From: a virus
Virus record (IMG/VR): IMGVR_UViG_3300048010_000208
Location: 1 to 28,650 of that record
Direction: 5' to 3' (one strand)
DNA length: 28,650 nt
Shown: one piece after another, positions 23,543 to 28,650 of the stretch
Position numbering within the stretch: the first letter of the stretch is position 1
Layout: each line of letters starts with the position of its first letter
Position numbers and translations under genes: made by a program
The notes under the pieces: generated by a model
Database searches by the model: none
What the model saw: the letters and a program-made list of their open reading frames with translations, nothing else
What the model was told of the DNA's origin: nothing

Positions 23543-23835
23543 GTGAAGAAAAGAAATTTGTAAACGGCATGATCGTCAAGCTACCACCAGATACAGCGCC
23601 AGACTTTGTAAAACTAAAACTGTCGTTTAAGTTGGATGAGTTTGGCTCATGGATAGGCGCACAAAAAGCTGAAGACCCATCGCTTGAGTGGATTAATGTC
23701 GAGATCAAAGAGGGTCGATCTGGTAAATGGTATGCTGAGCGTGATACGTTTAAGCCATCGCCACAGCAACCAGCTCGCCAGCCAGCGCGCAGTGGCCCGC
23801 CAAAGTCAGTACCAAACGACGACATCCCTTGGTAA
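23539..23835 (+). CDS. Probable noncanonical single-stranded DNA-binding protein
   Basis: A 98-residue protein with AAGGAG upstream. The body is beta-rich (FVNGMIVKLPPDTAPDFVKL, then EWINVEIKEGRSGKWYAERD), plausible for a small OB-like domain though it does not match bacterial SSB. A Pro/Gln/Ala linker (about 77-92) leads to the tail NDDIPW, which copies the acidic DDDIPF tip through which SSB recruits partner proteins. Gene order ERF, small acidic protein, this protein supports a role coating DNA during annealing. It is the last gene before a terminator. Function inferred from tail and context. Confidence 0.7.
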   Translation: MSEEKKFVNGMIVKLPPDTAPDFVKLKLSFKLDEFGSWIGAQKAEDPSLEWINVEIKEGRSGKWYAERDTFKPSPQQPARQPARSGPPKSVPNDDIPW

Positions 23836-23874
23836 CTTCCAGTGTGGGGTTATGGTTCCTTTCCTCACACCCTT

Positions 23875-23899
23875 GCCCCGTTAAACGCGGGGCTTTTTT
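23875..23899 (+). terminator. Rho-independent terminator of the ERF operon
   Basis: GCCCCG pairs with CGGGGC around a 7-base loop, followed directly by six T. A weaker hairpin (GTGTGGGG with CCTCACAC) lies 11 bases upstream. Confidence 0.9.
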
Positions 23900-23912
23900 A
23901 TAGGAGAAAGTA

Positions 23913-24086
23913 ATGACTGAATACGTTTACTACCGTGAACTGTTCGAGATCTTTAAGGCGTACACTACGCCAAAGCTTATCCGCGTACTGGAGTCTCAGG
24001 GTATCGAGTATCTAACCGATGCCAAGGGCAAGCCTTTTACTACGCGCTCTGCCATCGAAGGTGCCCTCGTCAAGTCCGAGTCTTAA
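23913..24086 (+). CDS. DUF4224-like small DNA-binding protein
   Basis: A 57-residue protein. TTPKLIRVLESQGIEYLTDA then KGKPFTTRSAIEGAL fits the DUF4224/excisionase-like pattern: a recognition helix, then a conserved Gly-Ile, a short hairpin and a Gly-Lys-Pro-Phe turn. Such proteins are small winged-helix-like regulators. Ribosome site AGGAGA 6 bases before ATG. The gene sits between two strong terminators with only 13 bases after the first, so it is expressed by read-through of the ERF operon or from a promoter I cannot see. It could be a repressor or activator of the early region. Confidence 0.68.
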   Translation: MTEYVYYRELFEIFKAYTTPKLIRVLESQGIEYLTDAKGKPFTTRSAIEGALVKSES

Positions 24087-24111
24087 CTCGCACCATCGAG
24101 CGGCTTCGGGT

Positions 24112-24140
24112 CCCTCCGTGCCTGCGGAGGGGTTCGTTTT
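24112..24140 (+). terminator. Rho-independent terminator after the DUF4224-like gene
   Basis: CCCTCCG pairs with CGGAGGG around a TGCCTG loop (7 bp), followed by GTTCGTTTT. It closes the plus-strand early operon. Confidence 0.85.
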
Positions 24141-24288
24141 AGTTGGATAGGGGTGGTGCCTTCGGGCTGTCCAGTGCCAACACCTTGCGGGCATCGTGCC
24201 ACCGGAGGAAAGGGGGTGCGGCGTTTTTGCCCATTGGTACGCCGCAAACCAACTACCGGGGAAGAGAACTACCCCTGGACTAGGGCAT
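24141..24288 (+). ncRNA. Candidate structured RNA in gene-free convergent region
   Basis: A GC-rich stretch with no credible gene. AGTTGG (24141-24146) pairs with CCAACT (24249-24254). Inside are GGTGG/CCACC (24152-24156/24199-24203), GCC-TTCG-GGC (24158-24167), and GCGGCGT/ACGCCGC (24218-24224/24239-24245); downstream GGGG/CCCC (24258-24261/24272-24275). These helices can coexist as a closed multi-stem fold apart from a small conflict at the TTCG hairpin. Strand is uncertain, since inverted repeats fold either way; plus is chosen because G-T pairs favour it. It could instead be a complex terminator or a protein-binding region. Confidence 0.35.
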
Positions 24289-24292
24289 ACTA

Positions 24293-24499
24293 TCATTCTC
24301 TAGAGCTATATTGCCATTCGGTAGCATCATCAAACCCATAGGTGTAATGGATGCTTGAGTTAATGTTAGACCGACCCTCAATAGCATCATTCCAGCCAGC
24401 TCGGTAGTCTGACTTAATCAGGCTGATGTAATCCTGCATATGCCATCCGCATGGATCGGTGTCAATTATAGGTACAGCCTTCAACGGATCTAGTGCCAT
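24293..24499 (-). CDS. Small hypothetical early protein
   Basis: A 68-residue protein; DYRAGWNDAIEGRSN and YTYGFDDATEW form the short motif pair (two YxxGxxDA-type helices) seen in many tiny phage proteins of unknown function. It overlaps the upstream gene by 10 bases. It is the last gene of the minus-strand early cluster, ending at the gene-free convergent region. Confidence 0.65.
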   Translation of the reverse strand: MALDPLKAVPIIDTDPCGWHMQDYISLIKSDYRAGWNDAIEGRSNINSSIHYTYGFDDATEWQYSSRE

Positions 24500-24804
24500 G
24501 TCCTTTGCCCCCCATCAGTCTTGATAATATCCCAAACAACATCTTCATCATTGATGATGCTGTGACCCTTCCAGTCACATAGAAAAATATGAAGGTCGAC
24601 TATTTCTCGGGATGCCATTTGACCCCAAGCTTCGCTGTGTTCGATTTCTGATTCAGCTAAAAAGCTTGCTTCAATTTCATCGGCATCTACAAACAAATGC
24701 AGAATACCTTCTGCCTCGTTGTAGTCTTCAATGATAGCTCCCATGTAATCGTCAGCATCTTCTTCGATACTACCGCGTACGAGAATGTTGATTTTTCCTA
24801 GCAT
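24490..24804 (-). CDS. Acidic hypothetical early protein
   Basis: A 104-residue acidic protein (ILVRGSIEEDADDYMGAIIE onward). I start it at ATG 24804, where GAGGTG lies 7 bases upstream; the ATG at 24819 overlaps that ribosome site. The protein appears beta-rich in the front and helical later, with 20 or more Asp/Glu residues. It overlaps the upstream gene by 35 bases, which is long for this cluster. No family recognised; acidic early phage proteins often bind host enzymes or mimic DNA, but nothing here shows that directly. Confidence 0.65.
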   Translation of the reverse strand: MLGKINILVRGSIEEDADDYMGAIIEDYNEAEGILHLFVDADEIEASFLAESEIEHSEAWGQMASREIVDLHIFLCDWKGHSIINDEDVVWDIIKTDGGQRTWH

Positions 24805-24973
24805 TGTTAAACACCTCATTTAGCTTTGATGTAGGTATACCATCTGAGTGACCGTTGCCCAAGGCTTCAAAGACAAACTGTTGCATATCCTCAAAGGTAG
24901 GGTCACGGCTTTGCACTCGGCATACATTGAAGTAAACCCGGAGCAATGACTCCGGGTAATAACGATCAGGCAC
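24770..24973 (-). CDS. Small hypothetical early protein (GTG start)
   Basis: A 67-residue protein with a GTG start preceded by GGAGAG. RYYPESLLRVYFNVCRVQSR then DPTFEDMQQFVFEAL and IPTSKLNEVFNNARK is a helical pattern. It overlaps the genes on both sides (8 and 35 bases). Unknown function. Confidence 0.6.
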   Translation of the reverse strand: MPDRYYPESLLRVYFNVCRVQSRDPTFEDMQQFVFEALGNGHSDGIPTSKLNEVFNNARKNQHSRTR

Positions 24974-25181
24974 AATTTCTCTCCGGTTCTTTCTCTATAA
25001 CACCAAGAGTCACCTTAATATCCATATCATGTAGCCGTTTAACGCAGTCAGCCAAGTGATCTCTTGCAATATCAAGATTATGAAGTGCCTCCCAATCACA
25101 ATTATTAATATAGATATCGAGCGCATCGTGGTATGCACGATACTTCATGGCGTAAGCCTCAACAGCTAATTTAATATCCAT
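24966..25181 (-). CDS. Small helical hypothetical protein
   Basis: A 71-residue protein made mostly of helix (AVEAYAMKYRAYHDALDIYI, then LHNLDIARDHLADCVKRLHD). Its ATG sits in a TAATG overlap with the previous gene. Two antiparallel helices are likely. No family recognised; part of the tightly coupled cluster. Confidence 0.62.
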   Translation of the reverse strand: MDIKLAVEAYAMKYRAYHDALDIYINNCDWEALHNLDIARDHLADCVKRLHDMDIKVTLGVIEKEPERNCA

Positions 25182-25543
25182 TAGAACGCCTCCTTGCTTT
25201 CTATCTTTCCTAGCTCTTCACGTAGGTAATGAATAGATGAATTGATGTCCAGCATGGTCATGCCAGTGCCATCGGTTAGTTTTGATTGCGGTATGTTATC
25301 CAGCTCTGCATACGCAATACGCAAATGCTCAATAGCTTTCTTCATCTTGTCCCGTCCGTCGATGTGTACGACCTTTTCGTCTTTGATGATGTCAGGAAAC
25401 AAACTCTTGGCTACCACACGGACAGCTTGTGGGTAGACATTCTCGGGCCTGTACAGATCAAGCACGTTGTCGATAAGAATCTTGATCTCTGACTCCAACA
25501 ACTCAGGGCAGATCTGTTCGAAATAAGTTTTAGTTAAGTTCAT
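25181..25543 (-). CDS. Hypothetical helical protein
   Basis: A 120-residue protein. The front (YFEQICPELLESEIKILIDN) and the back (AIEHLRIAYAELDNIPQSKL, then INSSIHYLREELG) look helical with a central loop. No enzyme motif. TAATG overlaps on both ends show coupling to the upstream zinc-finger-like gene and the downstream helical gene. Function unknown. Confidence 0.65.
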   Translation of the reverse strand: MNLTKTYFEQICPELLESEIKILIDNVLDLYRPENVYPQAVRVVAKSLFPDIIKDEKVVHIDGRDKMKKAIEHLRIAYAELDNIPQSKLTDGTGMTMLDINSSIHYLREELGKIESKEAF

Positions 25544-25725
25544 TAGTAAGTCTCCGGTTCGATTGGCTCATCAGCCATGTAGTTAGAATTAGTTAGTACC
25601 TCTGGTCGGTACATTGAAAGCTTTGCTTCTTCGCATTTGTCGCACACTTTGCACAGTGGAATGCCTCTTGCATCATGTTCCCACCACGAGTCTTCGCCTT
25701 CGTGCATGCAATAACGTAAGTCCAT
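25543..25725 (-). CDS. Small Cys-containing protein, typical ArdC neighbour
   Basis: A 60-residue protein. WWEHDARGIPLCKVCDKCEE then AKLSMYRPEVLT is a pattern I recognise from short proteins in phages and plasmids, often near ArdC-type genes. Three Cys (C-x2-C-x2-C) plus an upstream Cys6/His could bind zinc. The ATG has AAAAGGAG upstream, directly after hairpin element A. Role unknown, possibly a host-takeover or antidefence accessory. Confidence 0.68.
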   Translation of the reverse strand: MDLRYCMHEGEDSWWEHDARGIPLCKVCDKCEEAKLSMYRPEVLTNSNYMADEPIEPETY

Positions 25726-25759
25726 TGTTTTCTCCTTTTGGTAATCGCAAGTAAGTGAG

Positions 25760-25799
25760 GGATTTCCGCAACCCCCGCCAAAGCCGGGGTGCGGAATCC
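25760..25799 (-). promoter_or_regulatory. Intergenic hairpin element A
   Basis: GGATT-t-CCGCA-a-CCCC on the plus strand pairs with GGGG-TGCGG-AATCC around CGCCAAAGCC (two one-base bulges). It lies between the ArdC stop and the next ribosome site. It has no T-run, so it is not a classical terminator. It shares layout, loop and bulge with element B. See findings. Confidence 0.6.
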
Positions 25800-25806
25800 T
25801 GAACGG

Positions 25807-26640
25807 TTATGCCGCTTCGCTGTCATACTTTCGCATGAGTTCAAATTGTGACATGCAATACTCGAATGCTTTCTGTGCATCTTTTGCCGCTGTCGTAATG
25901 TAACGAGGGTTAGACTTGATAGCCTTCTGCCATGACTTCATGTAGCTGGCATGTTGGCTGATGTCATAGGTCACACCGAGCTGAGCGCACAGGAAGATAG
26001 ATCCTAGCTCTGCAACTAACTCTTCTTTTGCATAGTCTTCGTGACCAAATGCACCAGTCAGATCACGATCAAGTCGTTTGCTGTGACCAGTAGAGTGAAT
26101 GCACTCGTGGTAAAAAGTAGATTGGTATGCATCGTCAGACTCAAATTGCCCTGGCATAGGCATTCGGATTTGGTCAGCTGAAGGTGAGTAACACGGATTG
26201 TGATGTTCTGCGTTACTTACTTTGACTTGCAGTGCATCGGCAATCTCGTTTGGATTTTCTAGCCTACTCTCCCGCAATGGCACCTCGGGTAACTCGATAC
26301 CTGTTTGGTCAATATTGAATAGGTTGTACACCTTTGCAAAAGCAAACTCCTTATCAGGATCTTTTTTATCTTTAGCCTTGTTGAAGAAGATTGCAGGCGT
26401 TGCCTTCTGACCTTTGACACTACCGCCAAGTTGTTGCACTTGGTTCCATGTCAGCCAGTAAGGCTTGGTGTAACCATACTTCCAGCTGGCAATCATAGTC
26501 ATCAGCTGATTAGTGCCATTGTATGGGCGCTTGGTTACCCAGTTTTGGTGGAGGCAAGACTGTGACTCCCATGTCTTGCGCCATGTAGTCTCGTCTGCCA
26601 TAGCAGACTCAACGAGTTCAACGATTCGATCGTATTTCAT
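25807..26640 (-). CDS. ardC: ArdC-like antirestriction protein with zincin domain
   Basis: A 277-residue protein. I start it at ATG 26640, with AAAGGGAA upstream; a longer frame to 26745 runs through a hairpin leader and lacks a ribosome site. Residues 1-125 are the ArdC N-terminal single-strand DNA-binding domain (RPYNGTNQLMTM, PYWLTWNQVQQLGG, KGQKATPAIFFNK). Residues about 130-277 are the zinc metallopeptidase-like domain with HECIH (178-182) as the HExxH ligands and EELVAELGS (206-214) supplying the third. ArdC proteins protect incoming DNA from type I restriction. Expected to act right after entry. Confidence 0.88.
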   Translation of the reverse strand: MKYDRIVELVESAMADETTWRKTWESQSCLHQNWVTKRPYNGTNQLMTMIASWKYGYTKPYWLTWNQVQQLGGSVKGQKATPAIFFNKAKDKKDPDKEFAFAKVYNLFNIDQTGIELPEVPLRESRLENPNEIADALQVKVSNAEHHNPCYSPSADQIRMPMPGQFESDDAYQSTFYHECIHSTGHSKRLDRDLTGAFGHEDYAKEELVAELGSIFLCAQLGVTYDISQHASYMKSWQKAIKSNPRYITTAAKDAQKAFEYCMSQFELMRKYDSEAA

Positions 26641-26669
26641 AACAGTTCCCTTTTGATATTTTGGTAGGT

Positions 26670-26730
26670 GCAACGATTCTATCCACCGGGACGTTGCCAA
26701 CCGGCTGTGAAGCAGAGGCGGAATTGCCTC
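26670..26730 (-). promoter_or_regulatory. Hairpin leader upstream of ArdC (element C)
   Basis: Two hairpins in the 117-base leader: GCAACG/CGTTGC (26670-26675/26692-26697), and GAGGC/GCCTC with loop GGAATT (26715-26719/26726-26730). They are transcribed ahead of the ArdC ribosome site. No T-run follows. Confidence 0.45.
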
Positions 26731-26740
26731 GATTGGATAC

Positions 26741-26770
26741 TTCAAAGTCTATCAAAGTTAATCAATGTTA
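26741..26770. repeat. Three 10-bp phased repeats upstream of ArdC
   Basis: TTCAAAGTCT, ATCAAAGTTA, ATCAATGTTA in succession, at the 3' end of the preceding gene and start of the ArdC leader. The 10-bp period suggests a protein-binding site on one face of the helix. Distance to the ArdC start is about 100 bases. Confidence 0.5.
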
Positions 26771-26973
26771 CCTAAACTTTCTGTCATCATTGACTCTTTT
26801 ATGATAGAAATAACTTCATGTTTATTAAGGCCAAACTCAAATGCCCACATCGTAAACCCTGTCCAATGAGGTTCATCTTTGCTGTAGACATAATGCTCTA
26901 GATTCATCAGCACAGTCTCGCCAACCATCCCTTTGGTGTACCACTTAGGGTCTAAGCTTCGTAAGTTATTCAT
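26758..26973 (-). CDS. Small hypothetical early protein
   Basis: A 71-residue protein with a very strong AAGGAGG ribosome site. NLRSLDPKWYTKGMVGETVL then HYVYSKDEPHWTGFTMWAFE; aromatic-rich centre and helical tail. No family recognised. The last codons overlap the phased repeats before the ArdC leader. Confidence 0.65.
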   Translation of the reverse strand: MNNLRSLDPKWYTKGMVGETVLMNLEHYVYSKDEPHWTGFTMWAFEFGLNKHEVISIIKESMMTESLGNID

Positions 26974-26983
26974 TGCTACCTCC

Positions 26984-27184
26984 TTAAAAGTGCATGTAAT
27001 TTAAACGCCATTCCCAATCTCGGTACTCAGCTTTGGAAGCTTCAAAGTCTTCTATAGCTGTAAGCACCATACCTTTAACGTCTTTCTCTGGGCCACCATC
27101 AAGAGGGTAAGCTCGTGTAAAGCCAAACTCTTTATCAGGTGTTGTTCGATACTCGACAGATATCCAATGTCTTTTTTCTCTCAT
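26984..27184 (-). CDS. Small hypothetical early protein
   Basis: A 66-residue protein (HWISVEYRTTPDKEFGFTRA, then KGMVLTAIEDFEASKAEYRD). The beta-strand front and helical back resemble a small ferredoxin-like or DNA-mimic fold, but no family is recognised. The ribosome site AAAAGGGA lies just after hairpin element B. The next gene starts 10 bases after its stop. Confidence 0.62.
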   Translation of the reverse strand: MREKRHWISVEYRTTPDKEFGFTRAYPLDGGPEKDVKGMVLTAIEDFEASKAEYRDWEWRLNYMHF

Positions 27185-27217
27185 AACTAATCCCTTTTAG
27201 TAATTAATAAAGCGAGG

Positions 27218-27254
27218 GTTCTTTGCGCCCCGCACAAACCGGGGGCGCAAGAAC
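27218..27254 (-). promoter_or_regulatory. Intergenic hairpin element B
   Basis: GTTCTT-t-GCGCCCC on the plus strand pairs with GGGGCGC-AAGAAC around GCACAAACCG, a 13-bp stem with one bulge. It has the same layout as element A, with the same position of the T bulge and a related loop, but most stem pairs differ. No T-run follows. Confidence 0.6.
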
Positions 27255-27261
27255 GTGAGCG

Positions 27262-27507
27262 TTATCGCTCGTTAATGTAATGAAGATTATCTTCAGGCCC
27301 ATCGTAGTAAGTTTCTTTATAGCGTTTATTACTAACCTTGGTGTTATCCCAAAGTAACGCCCAACCTGCCATCGTGTCGTAGAAATCAAGTAAGTCAGTC
27401 ATAACCTTTTCAACTTGCACCAAGTCTTCATCGTTAAAGAACTCAATCAACGCCAGGGTTTTATCGTCGTCATCAAAGATTCGATAACATCTATGTCCAT
27501 CACTCAT
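27262..27507 (-). CDS. Small hypothetical early protein
   Basis: An 81-residue protein. I start it at ATG 27507, where GAGGAG lies 10 bases upstream and the gene overlaps the previous stop by 8 bases; the frame stays open further upstream but that part would sit inside another gene. CYRIFDDDDKTLALIEFFND then LVQVEKVMTDLLDFYDTM suggests a small alpha/beta acidic protein. No family recognised. Confidence 0.62.
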   Translation of the reverse strand: MSDGHRCYRIFDDDDKTLALIEFFNDEDLVQVEKVMTDLLDFYDTMAGWALLWDNTKVSNKRYKETYYDGPEDNLHYINER

Positions 27508-27925
27508 CGTATGGGTACTCCTCGTCTGCTTCGTCATCGCTAGGTGATTCATCGCCAAGACTGTAACCTTCGCTATAAAAATCAGCATCGTATTCCTTCT
27601 CAAGCGTTTGACGTATACGTCTTTCGCAAATGCTAGTTGCCCACTCAACTGCATCGCCCTCACTTTTTGCTAACACCTTGACAGTCATCTCAACATTGCT
27701 GGTTACTTGAACACAGTAAACGCGTTGCTCAAGAGCATTTTTAATTTCACAGATCCTATCTTCTGAATAGCTTAATGTTGACCGCAGTTTTTTAAGCTCC
27801 TCTTTATCATCAGCACCAAGATAATGATCTATCTCGTGATGATTAAGGTGGTGAAGTAGCCGACTGCGATAGTCGACTAGCTGGTGAAACAGACCTTCAA
27901 GGTCATTGATTAACTGATCTTTCAT
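27500..27925 (-). CDS. Acidic coiled-coil-like protein
   Basis: A 141-residue protein. Residues 1-65 form a long helix with heptad character (LEGLFHQLVDYRSRLLHHLN, then KKLRSTLSYSEDRICEIKNA). The middle looks like a small alpha/beta unit (VYCVQVTSNVEMTVKVLAKS followed by WATSICERRI). The last 25 residues are nearly all Asp, Glu, Ser and Tyr. The acidic tail could mimic DNA. Starts in an ATGA overlap with the preceding gene. Confidence 0.65.
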   Translation of the reverse strand: MKDQLINDLEGLFHQLVDYRSRLLHHLNHHEIDHYLGADDKEELKKLRSTLSYSEDRICEIKNALEQRVYCVQVTSNVEMTVKVLAKSEGDAVEWATSICERRIRQTLEKEYDADFYSEGYSLGDESPSDDEADEEYPYDE

Positions 27926-28110
27926 GCTACATCCTCCGTTGGTACTACATCTATTTGTACTGCTTCCAAATCTAATAGGCGTGGCCTGTCATCTAACAGA
28001 TCGCCTTCGCGCCATCCGATAACTGCATGGGCTCGCGCCAAGCATTCATCGTCAGCTTCCACCATCACAATGTGACGTGTTGTTTCAATTAACGTGACTA
28101 TGTATTCCAT
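27922..28110 (-). CDS. Small hypothetical early protein
   Basis: A 62-residue protein. I chose ATG 28110 because AAGGAG (28118-28123) is 7 bases upstream of it but only one base from the ATG at 28116. YIVTLIETTRHIVMVEADDE then LARAHAVIGW resembles the beta-alpha front of the middle part of the following gene (VQVTSNVEMTVKVLAKSEGD), so the two may be related. No known family. Confidence 0.62.
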   Translation of the reverse strand: MEYIVTLIETTRHIVMVEADDECLARAHAVIGWREGDLLDDRPRLLDLEAVQIDVVPTEDVA

Positions 28111-28147
28111 CGTCATTCTCCTTTAGGTAAAAGTTAGATTGTTGCGG

Positions 28148-28198
28148 GGCAACACCGTCGACCATCGCCGCAGGCGATATAATCGGGAGCGGTGTGCC
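28148..28198 (-). promoter_or_regulatory. Intergenic hairpin element D
   Basis: GGCAACACCG (28148-28157) pairs with CGGTGTGCC (28190-28198) with one bulged base. Nested inside is ATCGCC-GCA-GGCGAT (28164-28178). It lies between two early genes, just before a ribosome site, like elements A and B. No T-run follows. Confidence 0.5.
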
Positions 28199-28208
28199 AC
28201 GCCAATCG

Positions 28209-28382
28209 TTACTGATAAAACGTTCTTTCAAGACCATCGATAACGTAAAGCCCAATCATCGCTGTGATTGACGCCAACGCCGCCGTACCCCACATAAAGC
28301 TTAGTAACGCCATCAACGCCACCAAACTGTGAACTGCTGTTGCAATGACTAACGCCACCATAATTACATGTACTTTCAACAT
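28209..28382 (-). CDS. Small two-segment membrane protein
   Basis: A 57-residue protein. I start it at ATG 28382 with AAAGGAAA upstream; a TTG seven codons earlier is less likely. VIMVALVIATAVHSLVALMA (residues about 6-25) and a second hydrophobic stretch (about 31-50, WGTAALASITAMIGLYVI) should form two membrane helices. Placed just after a terminator, among early genes, it may alter the host membrane, for instance in superinfection exclusion; this is speculation. Confidence 0.65.
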   Translation of the reverse strand: MLKVHVIMVALVIATAVHSLVALMALLSFMWGTAALASITAMIGLYVIDGLERTFYQ

Positions 28383-28401
28383 TTCTTGATTTCCTTTTGA
28401 C

Positions 28402-28424
28402 AAAGAAAAAGGGGCCGAAGCCCC
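28402..28424 (-). terminator. Rho-independent terminator on the minus strand
   Basis: Read on the minus strand, GGGGC-TTCG-GCCCC, a perfect 5-bp stem with a very stable TTCG loop, followed by TTTTTCTTT. It sits 6 bases after the stop of the right-edge gene and 20 bases before the next gene, so it limits transcription of the cluster from that side. Confidence 0.9.
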
Positions 28425-28429
28425 ATCGT

Positions 28430-28650
28430 TTACTTACCTGCGTTAGCTACTTCGTGAAGGTACTCGCGTCTCTTCTCGATACGCTCCAACTCAGCGGCTA
28501 CTGAATCCTGCACGTTCATGCTAAGCATCTTCTTGCCAGACTTAGTCGTGCGTTCCCAGATCGCCACCTCGATGCGTTTGCCTTCGAAGAGGATCTCACC
28601 TTTGAAGTGAGGGGCTTTGTCTGATCGTTCGAGGCCACGTTCGTTACGGA
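28430..28650 (-). CDS. Conserved phage protein, C-terminal part (partial)
   Basis: The last 72 residues of a gene cut by the right edge. RSDKAPHFKGEILFEGKRIE followed by VAIWERTTKSGKKMLSM is a small beta-barrel-like pattern resembling DUF736-type and single-strand-DNA-binding-like phage proteins (strand, Gly turn, WERT, GKxMLS). It ends in a charged helix (LERIEKRREYLHE). Family membership is tentative. The terminator follows its stop directly. Confidence 0.6.
   Translation of the reverse strand, partial: RNERGLERSDKAPHFKGEILFEGKRIEVAIWERTTKSGKKMLSMNVQDSVAAELERIEKRREYLHEVANAGK

Noticed and set aside
24190-24288. RNase P-like GGAGGAAAG within the candidate RNA
   Set aside because: The flanking conserved RNase P regions are absent and the segment is much too short.
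24012-24296. 94-codon minus-strand open frame over the DUF4224-like gene and the GC-rich gap
   Set aside because: Covers a better-supported gene on the other strand and two terminators, has no ribosome site, and has a composition (many Pro, Trp, Arg) typical of chance frames in GC-rich DNA.
26641-26745. 35-residue longer start for ArdC
   Set aside because: It would run through the hairpin leader and has no ribosome site; residue 36 matches the usual ArdC start and has AAAGGGAA upstream.
27262-27663. Extended N-terminus (52 extra residues) for the 81-residue early gene
   Set aside because: The extra part lies inside the upstream gene in another frame and has no ribosome site; ATG at 27507 has GAGGAG upstream.

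Overview
The window reads as part of a tailed phage genome of the podovirus type (short tail), not a bacterial chromosome. Genes are packed tightly with ATGA or TAATG overlaps. Structural genes run in morphogenesis order, and there is no host metabolic gene, tRNA, rRNA or CRISPR array. Moderate GC content and several small proteins whose sequence patterns I associate with marine phages suggest an aquatic gammaproteobacterial or similar host; that is inference. The terminase and portal genes and an endolysin are not seen and probably lie outside the window. No integrase is present.

Region 1 (1-1196): five tiny, very lysine-rich proteins with Cys/Trp signatures, two of them resembling motif families of unknown function shared by marine phages and large DNA viruses. 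Region 2 (1250-3954): head module with a coiled-coil-like small protein, an FmdB-like zinc ribbon, scaffold, major capsid protein, a strong terminator and a small virion protein. Region 3 (3954-10453): adhesion module with two large modular carbohydrate-binding-type proteins and several tail-fibre-like proteins. Region 4 (10453-11443): a three-gene membrane cassette, probably lysis related (holin). Region 5 (11443-20596): a large Gly/Ala-rich virion protein, tail adaptor, tail nozzle and three internal/ejection-type proteins.

Region 6 (20593-22770, minus strand) holds NinG-like and NinB-like recombination proteins and a RepA/DnaB-type ATPase. Between NinB and the ATPase is a 190-bp gap with two facing arrays of a 9-bp repeat, a good origin candidate. 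Region 7 (22771-24292) is a divergent promoter region followed by a plus-strand operon: an ERF annealing protein, a small partner, an SSB-like protein and a DUF4224-like small DNA-binding protein. It ends in terminators and a GC-rich segment that may be a structured RNA.

Region 8 (24293-28650, minus strand) is an early accessory cluster of small, mostly acidic unknown proteins around an ArdC-like antirestriction protein. Several of its genes are preceded by intergenic hairpins, and two of these are clearly related, with stems conserved despite different sequence.

Together the recombination genes (ERF, SSB-like, NinB, NinG, ATPase) look like a complete annealing-driven replication and recombination set, while ArdC and its neighbours probably act on the host immediately after entry.
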